64,000 nt of DNA from Christiangramia sediminis (GTDB taxonomy: Bacteria > Bacteroidota > Bacteroidia > Flavobacteriales > Flavobacteriaceae). The stretch covers positions 930,001 to 994,000 of the forward strand of contig NZ_JAJBZG010000005.1 of assembly GCF_020552705.1 (NCBI RefSeq). Reading direction: 5' to 3'. Position 1 is the first letter of the stretch, and each line of letters starts with the position of its first letter. This document shows, one piece after another, positions 47,848 to 58,400 of the stretch. Under the pieces are notes generated by a model that had not been told where the DNA came from, ran no database searches, and saw nothing but the letters and a program-made list of their open reading frames with translations. Both the position numbers and the translations under genes were made by a program.

Positions 47848-48671
47848 ATCTTAAAGGTAACGACGGGACGGGTAGCATGATTTACCAGGTCTTCGCTAAT
47901 GCTGCCATTAAAAAAGTGGGCGATCCCTTTTCTGCCGTGAGTGCCAATTCCCAGGAGTCCGGCGTTTATTTTTTTGGCGAAATTAAGTATGCCTTTTTCC
48001 ACACTCACGTCATTATAAATGTGAATTTTATAATTTTTGGAATTTGAATCCCCCGCGAATTCTTCAATTCTTCTAGTCGCCTCTGCACTGGTCATAAAAT
48101 CATTTGGCGTATTCACAAAAAGAAGATGAAGGTTTGCATTAATGGTATTTGCGAATTTTATAGCTTTTCCCAGCACGTGTTTATGATCATTGTTTGCATC
48201 TGTTGCGAATACAAAATTTTGAATTTCAAATTCCTGTATCTCATTTTTAATCACCAACACGGGGATTTCAGAATGGCGAACCACTTTTTCAGTATTTGAG
48301 CCTATAAACATTTCCTGAAATCCGCTTGCGCCATGTGAGCCCATAACGATAAGGTCACATTTTTTTTCTTTGCTAATTTCCATAATTCCGTCAAAAGCAC
48401 GGTGGAATTCAACTGTTTCGTGAACTTTAATTCCTTCCAGGTAAGGTTCTCGCATAATTTTCGAAAATCGCTGATGGGCAAGTTTCATAAAAAAAATGGC
48501 TTCAGGAATATTTTGGCTGCTCCCGCCAACAGGATCTATTAGCTGAAGGGGAAGTTCCAGCATATGGAGTAAAAATATCTCGCCGTCAAATTTCCGGGCT
48601 AATTGTGCGGCTACTTTAAGAGCCATCTCTGCCTGAGGGCTAAAGTCTGTGGGAACAAGTATATTTCTCAT
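47844..48671 (-). CDS. Tandem-domain universal stress protein
   Basis: A 275-residue UspA-family protein with two Usp domains (about 1-145 and 150-275). The first starts ILVPTDFSPQAEMALKVAAQ, and both carry the ATP-binding glycine motif: GSHGASGFQEMFIGSNTE and GTHGRKGIAHFFNGSISED. ATP binding is likely in both. Such proteins respond to starvation or redox stress; no regulator is adjacent. It diverges from rimP-nusA-infB and is convergent with the AsmA-like gene. Confidence 0.92.
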   Translation of the reverse strand: MRNILVPTDFSPQAEMALKVAAQLARKFDGEIFLLHMLELPLQLIDPVGGSSQNIPEAIFFMKLAHQRFSKIMREPYLEGIKVHETVEFHRAFDGIMEISKEKKCDLIVMGSHGASGFQEMFIGSNTEKVVRHSEIPVLVIKNEIQEFEIQNFVFATDANNDHKHVLGKAIKFANTINANLHLLFVNTPNDFMTSAEATRRIEEFAGDSNSKNYKIHIYNDVSVEKGILNFAKKINAGLLGIGTHGRKGIAHFFNGSISEDLVNHATRPVVTFKI

Positions 48672-48763
48672 GATTGAAGTTATAGGCTTCCTAATTAAAG
48701 CTCTATTAAAATTACAAAGAATAATTGATTTATTTTCACGTTTTTATACTTGGAAAATATTGC

Positions 48764-48771
48764 TATATTTG
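48764..48771 (+). promoter_or_regulatory. Putative -7 promoter element of rimP-nusA-infB
   Basis: TATATTTG matches TAnnTTTG, 58 bases before the rimP ATG and 27 bases before the leader hairpin. No clear -33 TTG. Confidence 0.55.
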
Positions 48772-48797
48772 CAGCGTTGAAACTAAAAAAGTACAGC

Positions 48798-48822
48798 GAG
48801 GGGACAGAAGTCCCCTCTTTTT
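48798..48822 (+). terminator. Leader terminator/attenuator immediately upstream of rimP
   Basis: GAGGGGAC-AGAA-GTCCCCTC forms an eight-pair GC-rich stem followed by five T residues. The run ends six bases before the rimP ATG. It has the form of an intrinsic terminator but lies after the promoter and before the first gene, so it should attenuate the operon or mask the ribosome site. Confidence 0.75.
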
Positions 48823-48828
48823 ATAAAC

Positions 48829-49290
48829 ATGCTGAAGGAGAAGGTAGAAAAGTTAGCAGAGAAGGTATTCGAAGAAAATAATTCCTTATTTTTAATAAGC
48901 CTTGAAGTAAACTCCGCCAATCACATTAAGATAGTATTGGACGGGGATCAGGGCGTTTCGGTAAACGACTGTATCATGGTGAGCCGTGCTATTGAGCATA
49001 ACCTGGACAGGGAGGAGGAAGATTTTTCTCTGGAAGTTACTTCGGCAGGAGTCTCTGAGCCTCTTTCAATGCCGAGACAATACCAAAAGAATATTGGACG
49101 CAGGTTGAAAGTGAAAACGGAGAATGAAAAATTCGAAGCTGATCTGGTTTCTGCAGATGATAGTGAAATAAAGCTTTCATGGAAAGCAAGAGAGCCTAAG
49201 CCTGTGGGCAAGGGGAAAATTACAGTTCAGAAAGAGGCGACCGTGCCTTATGCTGATATTGTGGAAGCAAAAGTTAAAATAACATTTTAA
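48829..49290 (+). CDS. rimP: Ribosome maturation factor RimP
   Basis: RimP assists 30S assembly. The 153-residue protein has the [25 protein letters not shown]... start, the [19 protein letters not shown]... segment with the family-typical SAGVSEPL, and a C-terminal SH3-like domain. It is first in the rimP-nusA-infB operon, the classical order in bacteria. Twelve bases separate it from nusA. A terminator-like hairpin precedes its start codon. Confidence 0.95.
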   Translation: MLKEKVEKLAEKVFEENNSLFLISLEVNSANHIKIVLDGDQGVSVNDCIMVSRAIEHNLDREEEDFSLEVTSAGVSEPLSMPRQYQKNIGRRLKVKTENEKFEADLVSADDSEIKLSWKAREPKPVGKGKITVQKEATVPYADIVEAKVKITF

Positions 49291-49302
49291 TCACAAATTG
49301 AT

Positions 49303-50535
49303 ATGGAAAATATCGCGTTGATTGAGTCATTCTCAGAGTTTAAAGACGATAAACTTATAGATCGTGTTACGCTGATGGCGATCTTAGAGGATGTTTTTAG
49401 AAATGCTTTAAAGAAAAAGTATGGAGAAGACGATAATTTTGATATTATTGTAAACCCTGATAAAGGAGATCTTGAGATTTGGAGAAACCGAATCGTGGTA
49501 GCAGATGGTGAAGTAGAAGATTCTAACAGGGAAATTTCTCTAACTCAGGCAAGAAAGATCGAGCCTGATTTTGAAGTTGGGGAAGATGTTTCAGAAGAAG
49601 TGAAGCTTGTAGATCTTGGTAGAAGAGCGATTTTGGCCTTGCGTCAAAATTTGATCTCAAAGATCCATGAGCATGATAATACAAATATTTACAAGCAGTT
49701 TAAAGATCTTGAAGGAGAGATTTATACTGCAGAAGTTCATCATATAAGGCACAGAGCAATCATTCTTCTTGATGATGAAGGGAATGAGATTGTGCTTCCA
49801 AAAGACCGCCAGATTCCTTCAGATTTCTTCCGTAAAGGAGAAAATGTAAGGGGGATCATTGAAAGTGTGGAATTAAAAGGTAACAAGCCTACGATCATTA
49901 TGTCCAGAACCGCTCCCGGTTTCCTTGAGAAATTATTCGAACAGGAAATCCCGGAAGTATTTGATGGTTTGATCACTATCAAAAAAGTAGTTCGTGTTCC
50001 TGGCGAGAAAGCGAAGGTGGCCGTAGATTCTTACGATGATAGGATCGATCCTGTTGGAGCTTGTGTAGGTATGAAAGGTTCCAGGATTCACAGTATTGTA
50101 CGTGAATTAGGAAATGAGAACATAGATGTGATCAATTTCACCAATAATGAGCAGTTATTCATCACCAGAGCATTGAGCCCGGCGAAAATAACTTCCATTA
50201 AGATGAACGAAGAAGCTAAAACGGCTGAGGTAATGCTTAAGCCGGAAGAAGTTTCCAAGGCAATTGGTCGTGGTGGGCACAATATTAGATTAGCTGGTCA
50301 GTTGACGGGTTATGAAATTGATGTGTATCGTGAAGGTGTAGAGGAAGATGTTGAATTAAAAGAGTTTACAGATGAAATTGAAGACTGGGTGATCGCCGAG
50401 TTTTCTAAAATTGGTCTGGATACTGCAAAGGCTGTATTGGAACAGGATGTTAATGATCTTGTTCGTCGTACAGACCTTGAGGAGGAAACCATTAAGAATG
50501 TAATGGCCGTACTTCGTTCAGAATTTGAAGAATAA
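49303..50535 (+). CDS. nusA: Transcription termination/antitermination factor NusA
   Basis: NusA binds RNA polymerase and modulates pausing, termination and antitermination. The 410-residue protein comprises an N-terminal RNAP-binding domain (1-130), an S1 domain (about 135-200), and two KH domains (about 205-345) with GACVGMKGSRIHSIVREL and KAIGRGGHNIRLAG. A short acidic C-terminal region follows, and the two acidic repeats of E. coli NusA are absent, as in most bacteria. It lies between rimP and infB. Confidence 0.97.
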   Translation: MENIALIESFSEFKDDKLIDRVTLMAILEDVFRNALKKKYGEDDNFDIIVNPDKGDLEIWRNRIVVADGEVEDSNREISLTQARKIEPDFEVGEDVSEEVKLVDLGRRAILALRQNLISKIHEHDNTNIYKQFKDLEGEIYTAEVHHIRHRAIILLDDEGNEIVLPKDRQIPSDFFRKGENVRGIIESVELKGNKPTIIMSRTAPGFLEKLFEQEIPEVFDGLITIKKVVRVPGEKAKVAVDSYDDRIDPVGACVGMKGSRIHSIVRELGNENIDVINFTNNEQLFITRALSPAKITSIKMNEEAKTAEVMLKPEEVSKAIGRGGHNIRLAGQLTGYEIDVYREGVEEDVELKEFTDEIEDWVIAEFSKIGLDTAKAVLEQDVNDLVRRTDLEEETIKNVMAVLRSEFEE

Positions 50536-50586
50536 TATTTTTTTAATAAAGCTTACATTAAAAGAGGTTAATTTAGAGGGCAATTT

Positions 50587-53367
50587 ATGGCAGAAGCGAA
50601 AACAACGCGATTAAATAAAGTTCTACGTGAGTTCAATATCTCGTTAGACAGGGCTGTGGAATATCTTACTTCCAAGGGCTACGAGATAGATGCACGTCCA
50701 ACGACCAAGATCTCGGGAGAAATCTACGAGGTGCTTTCTGATGAATTCCAAACCGACAAGAGTAAAAAAGTTGCTTCTAAAGAAGTTGGAGAGGAAAGAA
50801 AGAAAGAAAAGGAAGAGCTGCGTAAGGAGATCGAAGAAAAGCGTAAGGCAGAAGAGGTGAAGAAGGAAAAGGAAGAAGAAGCCGTTTCTACGAGAGCCAA
50901 GCTTGAAGGTCCAAAGACTGTCGGGAAAATAGATCTGGATAAAAAGCCAGGCGAGAAACCCAAGGAAAAAGAAGCCGAAGCCTCCAAAGAGGAAGTAAAG
51001 GAAACTCCAGCTGAAGAACCTGTCAAAAAAGCTGAAGAGACCAAAGAGCCTGAAAAACCTGCTGCGAAAGCAGAAGAGAAAAAAGAAGAAAAGCCTAAAG
51101 AGGAAAAAGCGGAACCTAAGAAAGAAGAAGCCAAGCCTCAGGAAGCCAAAACCGAAGAGCCTAAAGCAGAAGAAAAAGCTGAGGAATCTAAAGAAGAATC
51201 TGGTACTATAGAAACTAAGTATACTAAACTTAGTGGTCCTAACTTCACGGGTAAAAAGATCGATCTTTCTCAATTCAAGAAACCTGTTAAGAAGAAAGAG
51301 GAGAAGAAAGACGACAAGAAGGATGATAAAGATAAGCGCAAGAAACGTCGCCGTCGCATCAGTAAAGATGTAAAAGGTGGAGGCGGAAATGCTCCGCGTG
51401 GTGGAGCTAAGAAAGGCGGAAGAACCAGAAGTAAACCTATTACCAAGGAGGAACCTACTGAAGAAGAAGTACAAAAGCAGGTGCGTGAAACACTTGAAAA
51501 ACTTCAGGGGAAATCTTCTAAAGGTAAGGGCGCGAAATATAGAAGAGAGAAAAGAGATCAACACCGTCAAAGATCTGAACAGGATCTTGCACAGCAGGAA
51601 TCTGATGAAAAGATCTTAAAGGTAACCGAGTTTGTTACCGTAAGTGAGGTGGCAACCATGATGGATGTATCTGTAACTCAGGTGATCTCAGCATGTATGT
51701 CTCTAGGAATGATGGTAACCATGAATCAACGTCTGGATGCTGAAACGTTAAGCATTGTTGCAGAAGAATTTGGCTATGAGGTTGAATTTACAACCGCCGA
51801 TGTTGAAGAAACTGTTGAAGAAGTAGAAGAGAATCCTGAAGATCTAGTTACCAGAGCTCCAATTGTAACAGTAATGGGTCACGTAGATCACGGTAAAACC
51901 TCATTACTGGATTATGTTCGTAAGGAAAATGTAATTGCCGGAGAAAGCGGAGGGATTACCCAGCATATTGGTGCCTATGGTGTAAAACTTGAAGGCGGAC
52001 AAAAAATTGCCTTCCTGGATACTCCGGGTCACGAAGCCTTTACGGCAATGCGTGCTCGTGGTGCACAGGTAACAGATATCGCAATTATTGTAATTGCTGC
52101 AGATGATGATGTGATGCCTCAAACAAAAGAGGCGATCTCACACGCACAGGCTGCCGGGGTTCCAATTATATTCGCGATCAATAAATCTGATTTACCAACG
52201 GCGAATCCTGAAAAAATTAAAGAAAAACTTGCCGCCATGGATCTTCTGGTTGAAGATTGGGGTGGTAAGATCCAGTCACACGATATTTCTGCAAAAACAG
52301 GAGCAGGTGTAAAAGAATTACTTGAAAAAGTGCTTCTTGAAGCAGAGATCCTGGAGCTGCAGGCGAATCCTAAGAAACTAGCTAAGGGTACAGTAGTAGA
52401 AGCCTTCCTTGATAAAGGTCGTGGTTATATAGCAACTATCCTTGTACAGTCGGGTACGCTTAGAGTTGGGGATTATGTTCTTGCTGGAAGACATAGTGGT
52501 AAGGTAAAAGCTATGCACGATGAACGTGGTCATGAGGTGAAAGAGGCAGGTCCTTCTACACCGGTATCCATACTTGGTCTTGATGGTGCACCTCAGGCAG
52601 GTGATACCTTTAAGGTGATGGAAGATGAGCGTGAAGCTAAAGATATTGCTGCAAGACGTACTCAGTTGCAACGTGAACAGAATGTGAGAACTCAGCGTCA
52701 TATTACACTGGATGAAATTGGAAGACGTATCGCTCTTGGAGACTTTAAAGAGCTTAATATTATTCTGAAAGGAGATGTGGATGGTTCTGTAGAAGCACTT
52801 ACAGATAGTTTCCAGAAACTTTCTACGGAAGAGATCCAGGTGAATATCATACATAAAGGAGTGGGTGCGATCACAGAAAGTGATGTGTTGCTTGCTTCGG
52901 CATCTGATGCGGTAATTATCGGATTTAACGTTCGTCCTGCCGGAAATGCAAGACAGGTAGCCGATAAGGAAGAGATCGATATCAGAATGTACTCTATTAT
53001 CTATGATGCCATCAACGACATCAAAGATGCGATGGAGGGTATGCTTTCTCCTGAATTGAAGGAAGAGATTACTGGTACGGCAGAGATCAGGGAGACATTC
53101 AAGATATCTAAGATCGGTACAATTGCCGGTTGTATGGTGACTTCTGGTAAGATCTATAGAAGTGCCGGAGTGAGATTGATCCGTGAGGGAGTGGTTGTTT
53201 ATACCGGCGAGCTTTCATCTCTTAAGAGGTTTAAAGACGATGTGAAAGAAGTAGCTAAGGGTTATGACTGTGGTATGCAGGTTAAGAACTACAATGATAT
53301 TAGAGAGGGAGATGTGATCGAAGCCTTTAGAGAGGTGGAGGTTAAGAAAACTCTTAAATCAAAATAA
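50587..53367 (+). CDS. infB: Translation initiation factor IF-2
   Basis: IF-2 GTPase that brings initiator tRNA to the 30S subunit. The 926-residue protein has an N-terminal IF2_N-like segment (about 1-55). A long Lys/Glu/Ala/Pro low-complexity linker (about 58-300) with [12 protein letters not shown]-type repeats and a basic [11 protein letters not shown] cluster follows, and then a second IF2_N unit. The G domain starts with GHVDHGKT at residues 431-438, then DTPGHEAF and NKSD, followed by domains II-IV. The long linker creates an antisense reading frame that is not a gene. A strong terminator follows. Confidence 0.98.
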   Translation: MAEAKTTRLNKVLREFNISLDRAVEYLTSKGYEIDARPTTKISGEIYEVLSDEFQTDKSKKVASKEVGEERKKEKEELRKEIEEKRKAEEVKKEKEEEAVSTRAKLEGPKTVGKIDLDKKPGEKPKEKEAEASKEEVKETPAEEPVKKAEETKEPEKPAAKAEEKKEEKPKEEKAEPKKEEAKPQEAKTEEPKAEEKAEESKEESGTIETKYTKLSGPNFTGKKIDLSQFKKPVKKKEEKKDDKKDDKDKRKKRRRRISKDVKGGGGNAPRGGAKKGGRTRSKPITKEEPTEEEVQKQVRETLEKLQGKSSKGKGAKYRREKRDQHRQRSEQDLAQQESDEKILKVTEFVTVSEVATMMDVSVTQVISACMSLGMMVTMNQRLDAETLSIVAEEFGYEVEFTTADVEETVEEVEENPEDLVTRAPIVTVMGHVDHGKTSLLDYVRKENVIAGESGGITQHIGAYGVKLEGGQKIAFLDTPGHEAFTAMRARGAQVTDIAIIVIAADDDVMPQTKEAISHAQAAGVPIIFAINKSDLPTANPEKIKEKLAAMDLLVEDWGGKIQSHDISAKTGAGVKELLEKVLLEAEILELQANPKKLAKGTVVEAFLDKGRGYIATILVQSGTLRVGDYVLAGRHSGKVKAMHDERGHEVKEAGPSTPVSILGLDGAPQAGDTFKVMEDEREAKDIAARRTQLQREQNVRTQRHITLDEIGRRIALGDFKELNIILKGDVDGSVEALTDSFQKLSTEEIQVNIIHKGVGAITESDVLLASASDAVIIGFNVRPAGNARQVADKEEIDIRMYSIIYDAINDIKDAMEGMLSPELKEEITGTAEIRETFKISKIGTIAGCMVTSGKIYRSAGVRLIREGVVVYTGELSSLKRFKDDVKEVAKGYDCGMQVKNYNDIREGDVIEAFREVEVKKTLKSK

Positions 53368-53386
53368 TCAGAAAACTGATTGAATA

Positions 53387-53418
53387 AAAAAAGCGACTCA
53401 TTTTTGAGTCGCTTTTTT
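53387..53418. terminator. Intrinsic terminator after infB
   Basis: A 14-base perfect inverted repeat (AAAAAAGCGACTCA / TGAGTCGCTTTTTT) with a four-T loop, 20 bases beyond infB. T-runs on both strands allow it also to end the SPOR-domain gene transcript. Confidence 0.93.
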
Positions 53419-53475
53419 AGTTTTAAACCGCGCAGGTATTTAATTACCTGTGAAATTTCGATCTTCTAAATAGTA

Positions 53476-53865
53476 TTATTTTCTCTGTGGTTTAGGAATA
53501 AAAGCAGAAGGGAAAGTTTCTTTTATTTTAAGAAGAGCTCTGTCAGCTTCAAGCCTGCTCCTAAAATTTCCTATCCAAACTTTATAATTTGGCGCTTCAT
53601 AAGTAATTTGAGAAGGGTAGGTGTAGACATTTCTGTATTTCTGAATTACCTCGTTAGCCTCTCCGTTATCACCATAGAATAATTGAATAACAAAGCGGTC
53701 GCCAATTTTGTTGTTTTCATTCAGTTCTTTCTTGACCTCCATCAACTTTTCTATCTTCTGATTTTGTTGAATGCTAACATTCCCTTCCTGAGCCTTTATT
53801 TTCTGAGTTGAAAAGAATAGAAAGGCCGCGAAAATAAAAAGAAAGTGGGATTGTAATTTTCTCAT
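53476..53865 (-). CDS. Secreted SPOR-domain protein
   Basis: A 129-residue exported protein: signal peptide MRKLQSHFLFIFAAFLFFS with cleavage near KAQ, a charged linker (SIQQNQKIEKLMEVKKEL), and a C-terminal SPOR-like domain from about residue 55. The domain contains DRFVIQLFYGDNGEA, YEAPNYKVWIGNFRSRLEADRALLKIKE and a PKPQRK tail. SPOR domains bind denuded peptidoglycan glycan strands, often at division sites. The start is the ATG at 53865, because the TTG further upstream coincides with the -7 promoter element. Confidence 0.88.
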   Translation of the reverse strand: MRKLQSHFLFIFAAFLFFSTQKIKAQEGNVSIQQNQKIEKLMEVKKELNENNKIGDRFVIQLFYGDNGEANEVIQKYRNVYTYPSQITYEAPNYKVWIGNFRSRLEADRALLKIKETFPSAFIPKPQRK

Positions 53866-53883
53866 GGTATTTTGGCTTTTTGA

Positions 53884-53891
53884 CAAATGTA
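53884..53891 (-). promoter_or_regulatory. Putative -7 promoter element of the SPOR-domain gene
   Basis: TACATTTG on the minus strand matches TAnnTTTG, 18 bases before the ATG at 53865. No clear -33 TTG. Confidence 0.5.
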
Positions 53892-53989
53892 AAATTAAAT
53901 AACTTAAACAGCTTGTAATTTATTATTTAGAACTAATATAAATTAACCATTAACACTTATGTAACATTCCTAAAATCGTCTATAAGTAT

Positions 53990-53997
53990 TACTTTTG
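53990..53997 (+). promoter_or_regulatory. Putative -7 promoter element of the alternative complex III operon
   Basis: TACTTTTG matches TAnnTTTG and lies 94 bases before the actA start codon, leaving a leader that contains the structured region at 54012-54062. Confidence 0.55.
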
Positions 53998-54011
53998 TGC
54001 ACGAATTTAAA

Positions 54012-54062
54012 GGTACCTTTTTAGGTTTTTAGCCCTAAAATACTGAGTGTAAAAACCGTACC
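54012..54062 (+). promoter_or_regulatory. Structured leader of the alternative complex III operon
   Basis: GGTAC (54012-54016) and GGTTTTTA (54024-54031) pair with TAAAAACC (54050-54057) and GTACC (54058-54062), a 13-pair stem interrupted by a seven-base bulge. A competing hairpin, TTTTAGG (54019-54025) with CCTAAAA (54034-54040), would break it. Whether it is regulatory is unknown. Confidence 0.4.
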
Positions 54063-54091
54063 AAAGTTTAGACGTTAATCGAACTTATAAT

Positions 54092-55450
54092 ATGAAAAAG
54101 GTGATTTTCCGCCATTCAACTCCGCGACAACTACTATTAAGCGTAGCATTTTTATTTACATTCACCCTATCCGGGTTTTCGCAGGCTCAGGCGGCACAAG
54201 ATACCACTGCCCAGGCTGAAACAGGTCAGGAAGAGGCTGCTGCAGATGCTGCGGCTTCAAGTTTAGGTGATGCAGCTGCAGGAAAGGAATTGTTTAATTC
54301 CCTATGTGCGGCATGTCATAAGCCCTATTCCAATTCTATTGGGCCGGCTTTAAATGGTGTGACAGATAGGCGTGACATGGAATGGATCCATGAGTGGATT
54401 AAAAACTCTGCTGCTTTAATCGCTAGCGGTGATTCGCAGGCTAATGAAATTTATAATGAGTGGGGGCAAACTGCTATGCCAGCTTTTCCTCAGTTGTCTG
54501 ATGCCGATATTAATAATATTCTGGCTTATGTTGAGCAGCCTAAACCTGAGCCTCAGGCAGCAACTGCAGGTGCGGGAGGTGAAGCAGGTGCATCTGGAGG
54601 TTCTGGTGGAGTTTCTACAGATGTAATACTTGGGATCCTGGTATTTGTACTGGCTCTTCTTCTTTTAGTTCTGTTTCTGGTTAATAAAACACTTAGGAAT
54701 TTTGCCGATGCTTCTGGGATCGTTATTCCTGAGAAGCCGAAAAGAAAACCTATCTATAAGTCATTTGTTGAGAACCAGTTCCTGGTATTGGTGAGTGCGA
54801 TATTTGTTCTTTTGGCAGTTGGTTATTTTGCCTACGGATTTTTTATGCAGGTAGGTATAGATCAGGGTTATCAGCCAATTCAGCCAATACATTACTCTCA
54901 CAGAATACATGCTGGTGATAATGAGATAGAGTGTAAGTATTGTCACTCTTCTGCCAGAACATCTAAACATTCAGGGATACCTTCTCTTAATGTTTGTATG
55001 AACTGTCATAAATCTATTGCAGAGGTGGCTCCTGAAACTGCGACCGAAGAATATTCAAAAGAATTTTACGATAAAGAAATAGCGAAGTTATATGATGCTG
55101 CCGGATGGGATCCTGCTTCCAGAACATATTCTGGTGAGGAGAAACCTGTGAAATGGGTGCGTATACATAACCTTCCAGATTTTGCATACTTCAATCACTC
55201 TCAACACGTAAGTGTTGCCGGGATCGAATGTCAGAAATGTCACGGGCCTATTGAGGAGATGGAGATAGTATATCAAAATGCTCCTTTAACCATGGGATGG
55301 TGTATTAACTGTCACCGTGAAACTAATATCAGGGTCGAGGGTAATGAATATTACGAAAAGATCCACGAGGAGTTATCTAAAAAATATGGTGTGGAAGAAC
55401 TTACTGCTGCTCAAATGGGCGGATTGGAATGTGGTAAGTGTCACTATTAA
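54092..55450 (+). CDS. actA: Alternative complex III subunit ActA (multihaem cytochrome c)
   Basis: Multihaem cytochrome c of the quinol:cytochrome c/oxidase oxidoreductase called alternative complex III, replacing the bc1 complex. The 452-residue protein has a signal/anchor (about 12-36) and a monohaem domain at about 60-150 with LCAACH (C72-H76) and a candidate methionine ligand in AMPAF. A Gly-rich linker and membrane helices at about 178-198 and 230-252 follow. The C-terminal domain has five CxxCH motifs, C281, C302, C380, C404 and C447. The total of six exceeds the pentahaem ActA I expect from Rhodothermus. First gene of actABCDEF. Confidence 0.93.
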   Translation: MKKVIFRHSTPRQLLLSVAFLFTFTLSGFSQAQAAQDTTAQAETGQEEAAADAAASSLGDAAAGKELFNSLCAACHKPYSNSIGPALNGVTDRRDMEWIHEWIKNSAALIASGDSQANEIYNEWGQTAMPAFPQLSDADINNILAYVEQPKPEPQAATAGAGGEAGASGGSGGVSTDVILGILVFVLALLLLVLFLVNKTLRNFADASGIVIPEKPKRKPIYKSFVENQFLVLVSAIFVLLAVGYFAYGFFMQVGIDQGYQPIQPIHYSHRIHAGDNEIECKYCHSSARTSKHSGIPSLNVCMNCHKSIAEVAPETATEEYSKEFYDKEIAKLYDAAGWDPASRTYSGEEKPVKWVRIHNLPDFAYFNHSQHVSVAGIECQKCHGPIEEMEIVYQNAPLTMGWCINCHRETNIRVEGNEYYEKIHEELSKKYGVEELTAAQMGGLECGKCHY

Positions 55451-55498
55451 AATCCTGGAATTCAGGTATAATTTAAGAAGCTAATATCTAGATATAAT

Positions 55499-58400
55499 AT
55501 GTCATCAAACAAGAAATACTGGAAAAGTGTTGAAGAGCTAAATGAAAACAGCTCTGTTGTTGAGACGCTCCAACAAAAGGAATTCGCTGAGGAGATCCCG
55601 GTTGAGGATTTCCTTGGGGATAAGGAAAATCTTGAAGATTCTAAAACTTCAAGAAGGGATTTCCTTAAGTATGTTGGATTCAGTACAGCAGCGGCATCAC
55701 TGGCTGCCTGCGAGGGCCCCGTGGTAAAATCTATTCCGTATGTGGTGCAGCCTGAAAGGATTGTACCGGGAATCGCGAATTTTTATGCCTCTACAATTGC
55801 TGATGGTTTCGACTTTGCAAGTGTGTTGGTTAAAACTCGAGAAGGTAGACCAATCAAGATTGAAAATAATGATCTGTCGAAATTCAAGGCAGGGGCGAAT
55901 GCTCGTGTTCATGCTTCGGTACTTTCATTGTATGATACAAAAAGGGTGAAACGCCCAATGATTGAGGGGAGAAATGTTTCTTGGGAAGAGTTTGACCGTG
56001 AGGTGGGATCTGCCCTTGATAATGCAAGTGGAGACATCGTTCTTCTTACGCAGACCTTTGCCAGTCCTTCAACATCAAAACTTATTCAGGAGTTTTCTTC
56101 TAAATACGGGAATGTTCGTCACATTGTTTACGATACAGTCTCTGAAGATGCTGCTCTAAATGCCTTCCAGTCTAAATATGGAAGACGTGCCTTGCCAAAT
56201 TACGACTTTTCGAAAGTTAAGACCGTAGTTGGTGTAGGTGCAGATTTCCTTGCAGACTGGCAGGGTGGTGGATATGATGCTGCCTATGCAAAAACTAGAA
56301 TTCCTGAAAATGGCGAGATGTCTCGTCATATTCAGTTTGAATCTAATATGTCTCTTACCGGGGCGAATGCAGATAAGCGTGTTTCGTTAAAGCCATCTCA
56401 GCAAAAAGCTGTGATGTCTGCTTTGAGAGGTTATGTAGCTGGTGGTTCTTCTACAAGTGATCTGCCTGCAAATATTGACGATGCGGTTGTGAAAGCTGCC
56501 AGACAACTTAGACAGGCCGGTAGTGGTGCTGTTGTGGTTTGTGGTATTCCAGATGAGGAAGCTCAAAACTGGGCTTTAGAGATCAATGAGTCTCTTGGTA
56601 GCCAGGTTATGGATACTTCAAATGCGAGAGTGATCCGTCAGGGTAATGCAAGTGAAGTTGCTCAGTTGGTGGAAGATATGAATAACGGTAGTGTTGGTGC
56701 TCTTTTGATCGCCGGGCTTAACCCAGTTCATACACTTCCAAACGGAAAAGATTTCGCTGAAGGTCTTAAGCAGGTTGAAACTGTGGTTGATTTTACTACC
56801 AGAACCGATGAGACTTCAAAATTAAGTAAATACGTTGCTGCTACTCCGCATTACCTGGAGAGCTGGGGAGATATTCAGTTTTCTGAAAAATCTTTCAGCT
56901 TAATGCAGCCAACAATAAGACCTTTATTTGATACAAGACAATTTCAGGATACAATTTTGAAATGGTCTGATAATAATTTGTCTTATTACGAATATATTAA
57001 AGAGACCTGGTCTGGTGGATTAGGTGACAGGAACTGGAGCGAAGTACTTCATGATGGAGTATTTGAGGCGACTTCTCCCGTTACGCAGCCGGCTTCAACT
57101 AATGCTGGTTCTTCTTCAGTTTCATTCAATATGGATGAAATGGAAGGTGATGGCTACGAATTGACTCTTTACACCAGTACTGCGATTGGAGATGGTCAGC
57201 AGGCTAATAACCCATGGTTGCAGGAGATGCCAGATCCTCTTTCCCGAGCGAGTTGGGATAACTATGTGACAGTTTCTAAAGCTGATGCTGAAGAACTTGG
57301 ATTGGAAAATGAAAATGTTGCTAATGGAGGGCTTAACGGAAGTTATTTAAACCTAAGTGTTGGTGATACTGTAGTTCAGAATGTACCAGTATATATCATG
57401 CCTGGTCAGGCTAAAGGATCTGTAGGTCTTGCGCTTGGTTATGGGAGAAAAGCAGGTGTTCAGGAAGAAATGCAAACAGGGGTAAATGCTTATCCTTTGT
57501 ATAAGAACTTTAGTTCTGTTCAAAAAGTAAAGATCGAAAAGGCTGCGGGAATGCATGAATTTGCATGTGTTCAGCTTCATAATACCTTAATGGGTAGAGG
57601 GGATATTATCAAGGAAACTAGTCTTGAGATATTCAATACTAAAGATGCGCATGTATGGAACCATGTTCCTGAAGTTTCTTTAGATCACCAGGAAACTCCG
57701 GTGACTTCTCCTGAGGTTGATATCTGGGAAAGTTTTGACAGGTCTACGGGGCCTCACTTTAACTTAAGTATAGACTTAAATGCCTGTACTGGTTGTGGTG
57801 CTTGTGTGATCGCTTGTCACTCTGAGAATAACGTTCCTGTAGTAGGTAGAGAAGAGGTGAGAAAATCAAGAGATATGCACTGGTTGCGTATTGACCGTTA
57901 TTTCTCTTCGGAAGATACCTTTACAAACGATCTTGAGAAAAAAGAAAATATTGGAGGCCTTGGAAGTTCTCTTTCTGAATTTGGAGAACTAGAGCAGCCG
58001 GCAGATAATCCTCAGGTTGTATTTCAGCCTGTAATGTGTCAGCACTGTAACCATGCACCTTGTGAAACAGTTTGTCCGGTAGCGGCAACTTCGCATGGTA
58101 GACAGGGTCAAAACCAAATGATCTATAACAGATGTGTGGGTACAAGATATTGTGCAAACAACTGTCCTTATAAAGTTCGTCGTTTCAACTGGTTCAACTA
58201 TGCACAGAACGATGAATTTGATTACCATATGAACAATGACCTTGGTAGAATGGTATTAAACCCGGATGTTACCGTACGTTCCAGAGGGGTTATGGAAAAA
58301 TGTTCTATGTGTATTCAGAAGACTCAAAAAACTATCCTGGATGCCAAGCGTGAAGGTAGAACTATTGAAGATGGTGAATTCCATACTGCCTGTTCTGCTG

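Noticed and set aside
50644-51570. Long antisense open frame of 308 codons opposite infB, rich in Phe and Leu
   Set aside because: It is the reverse-strand reading of the Lys/Glu-rich low-complexity linker of IF-2; composition explains its length and no gene-like features are present.
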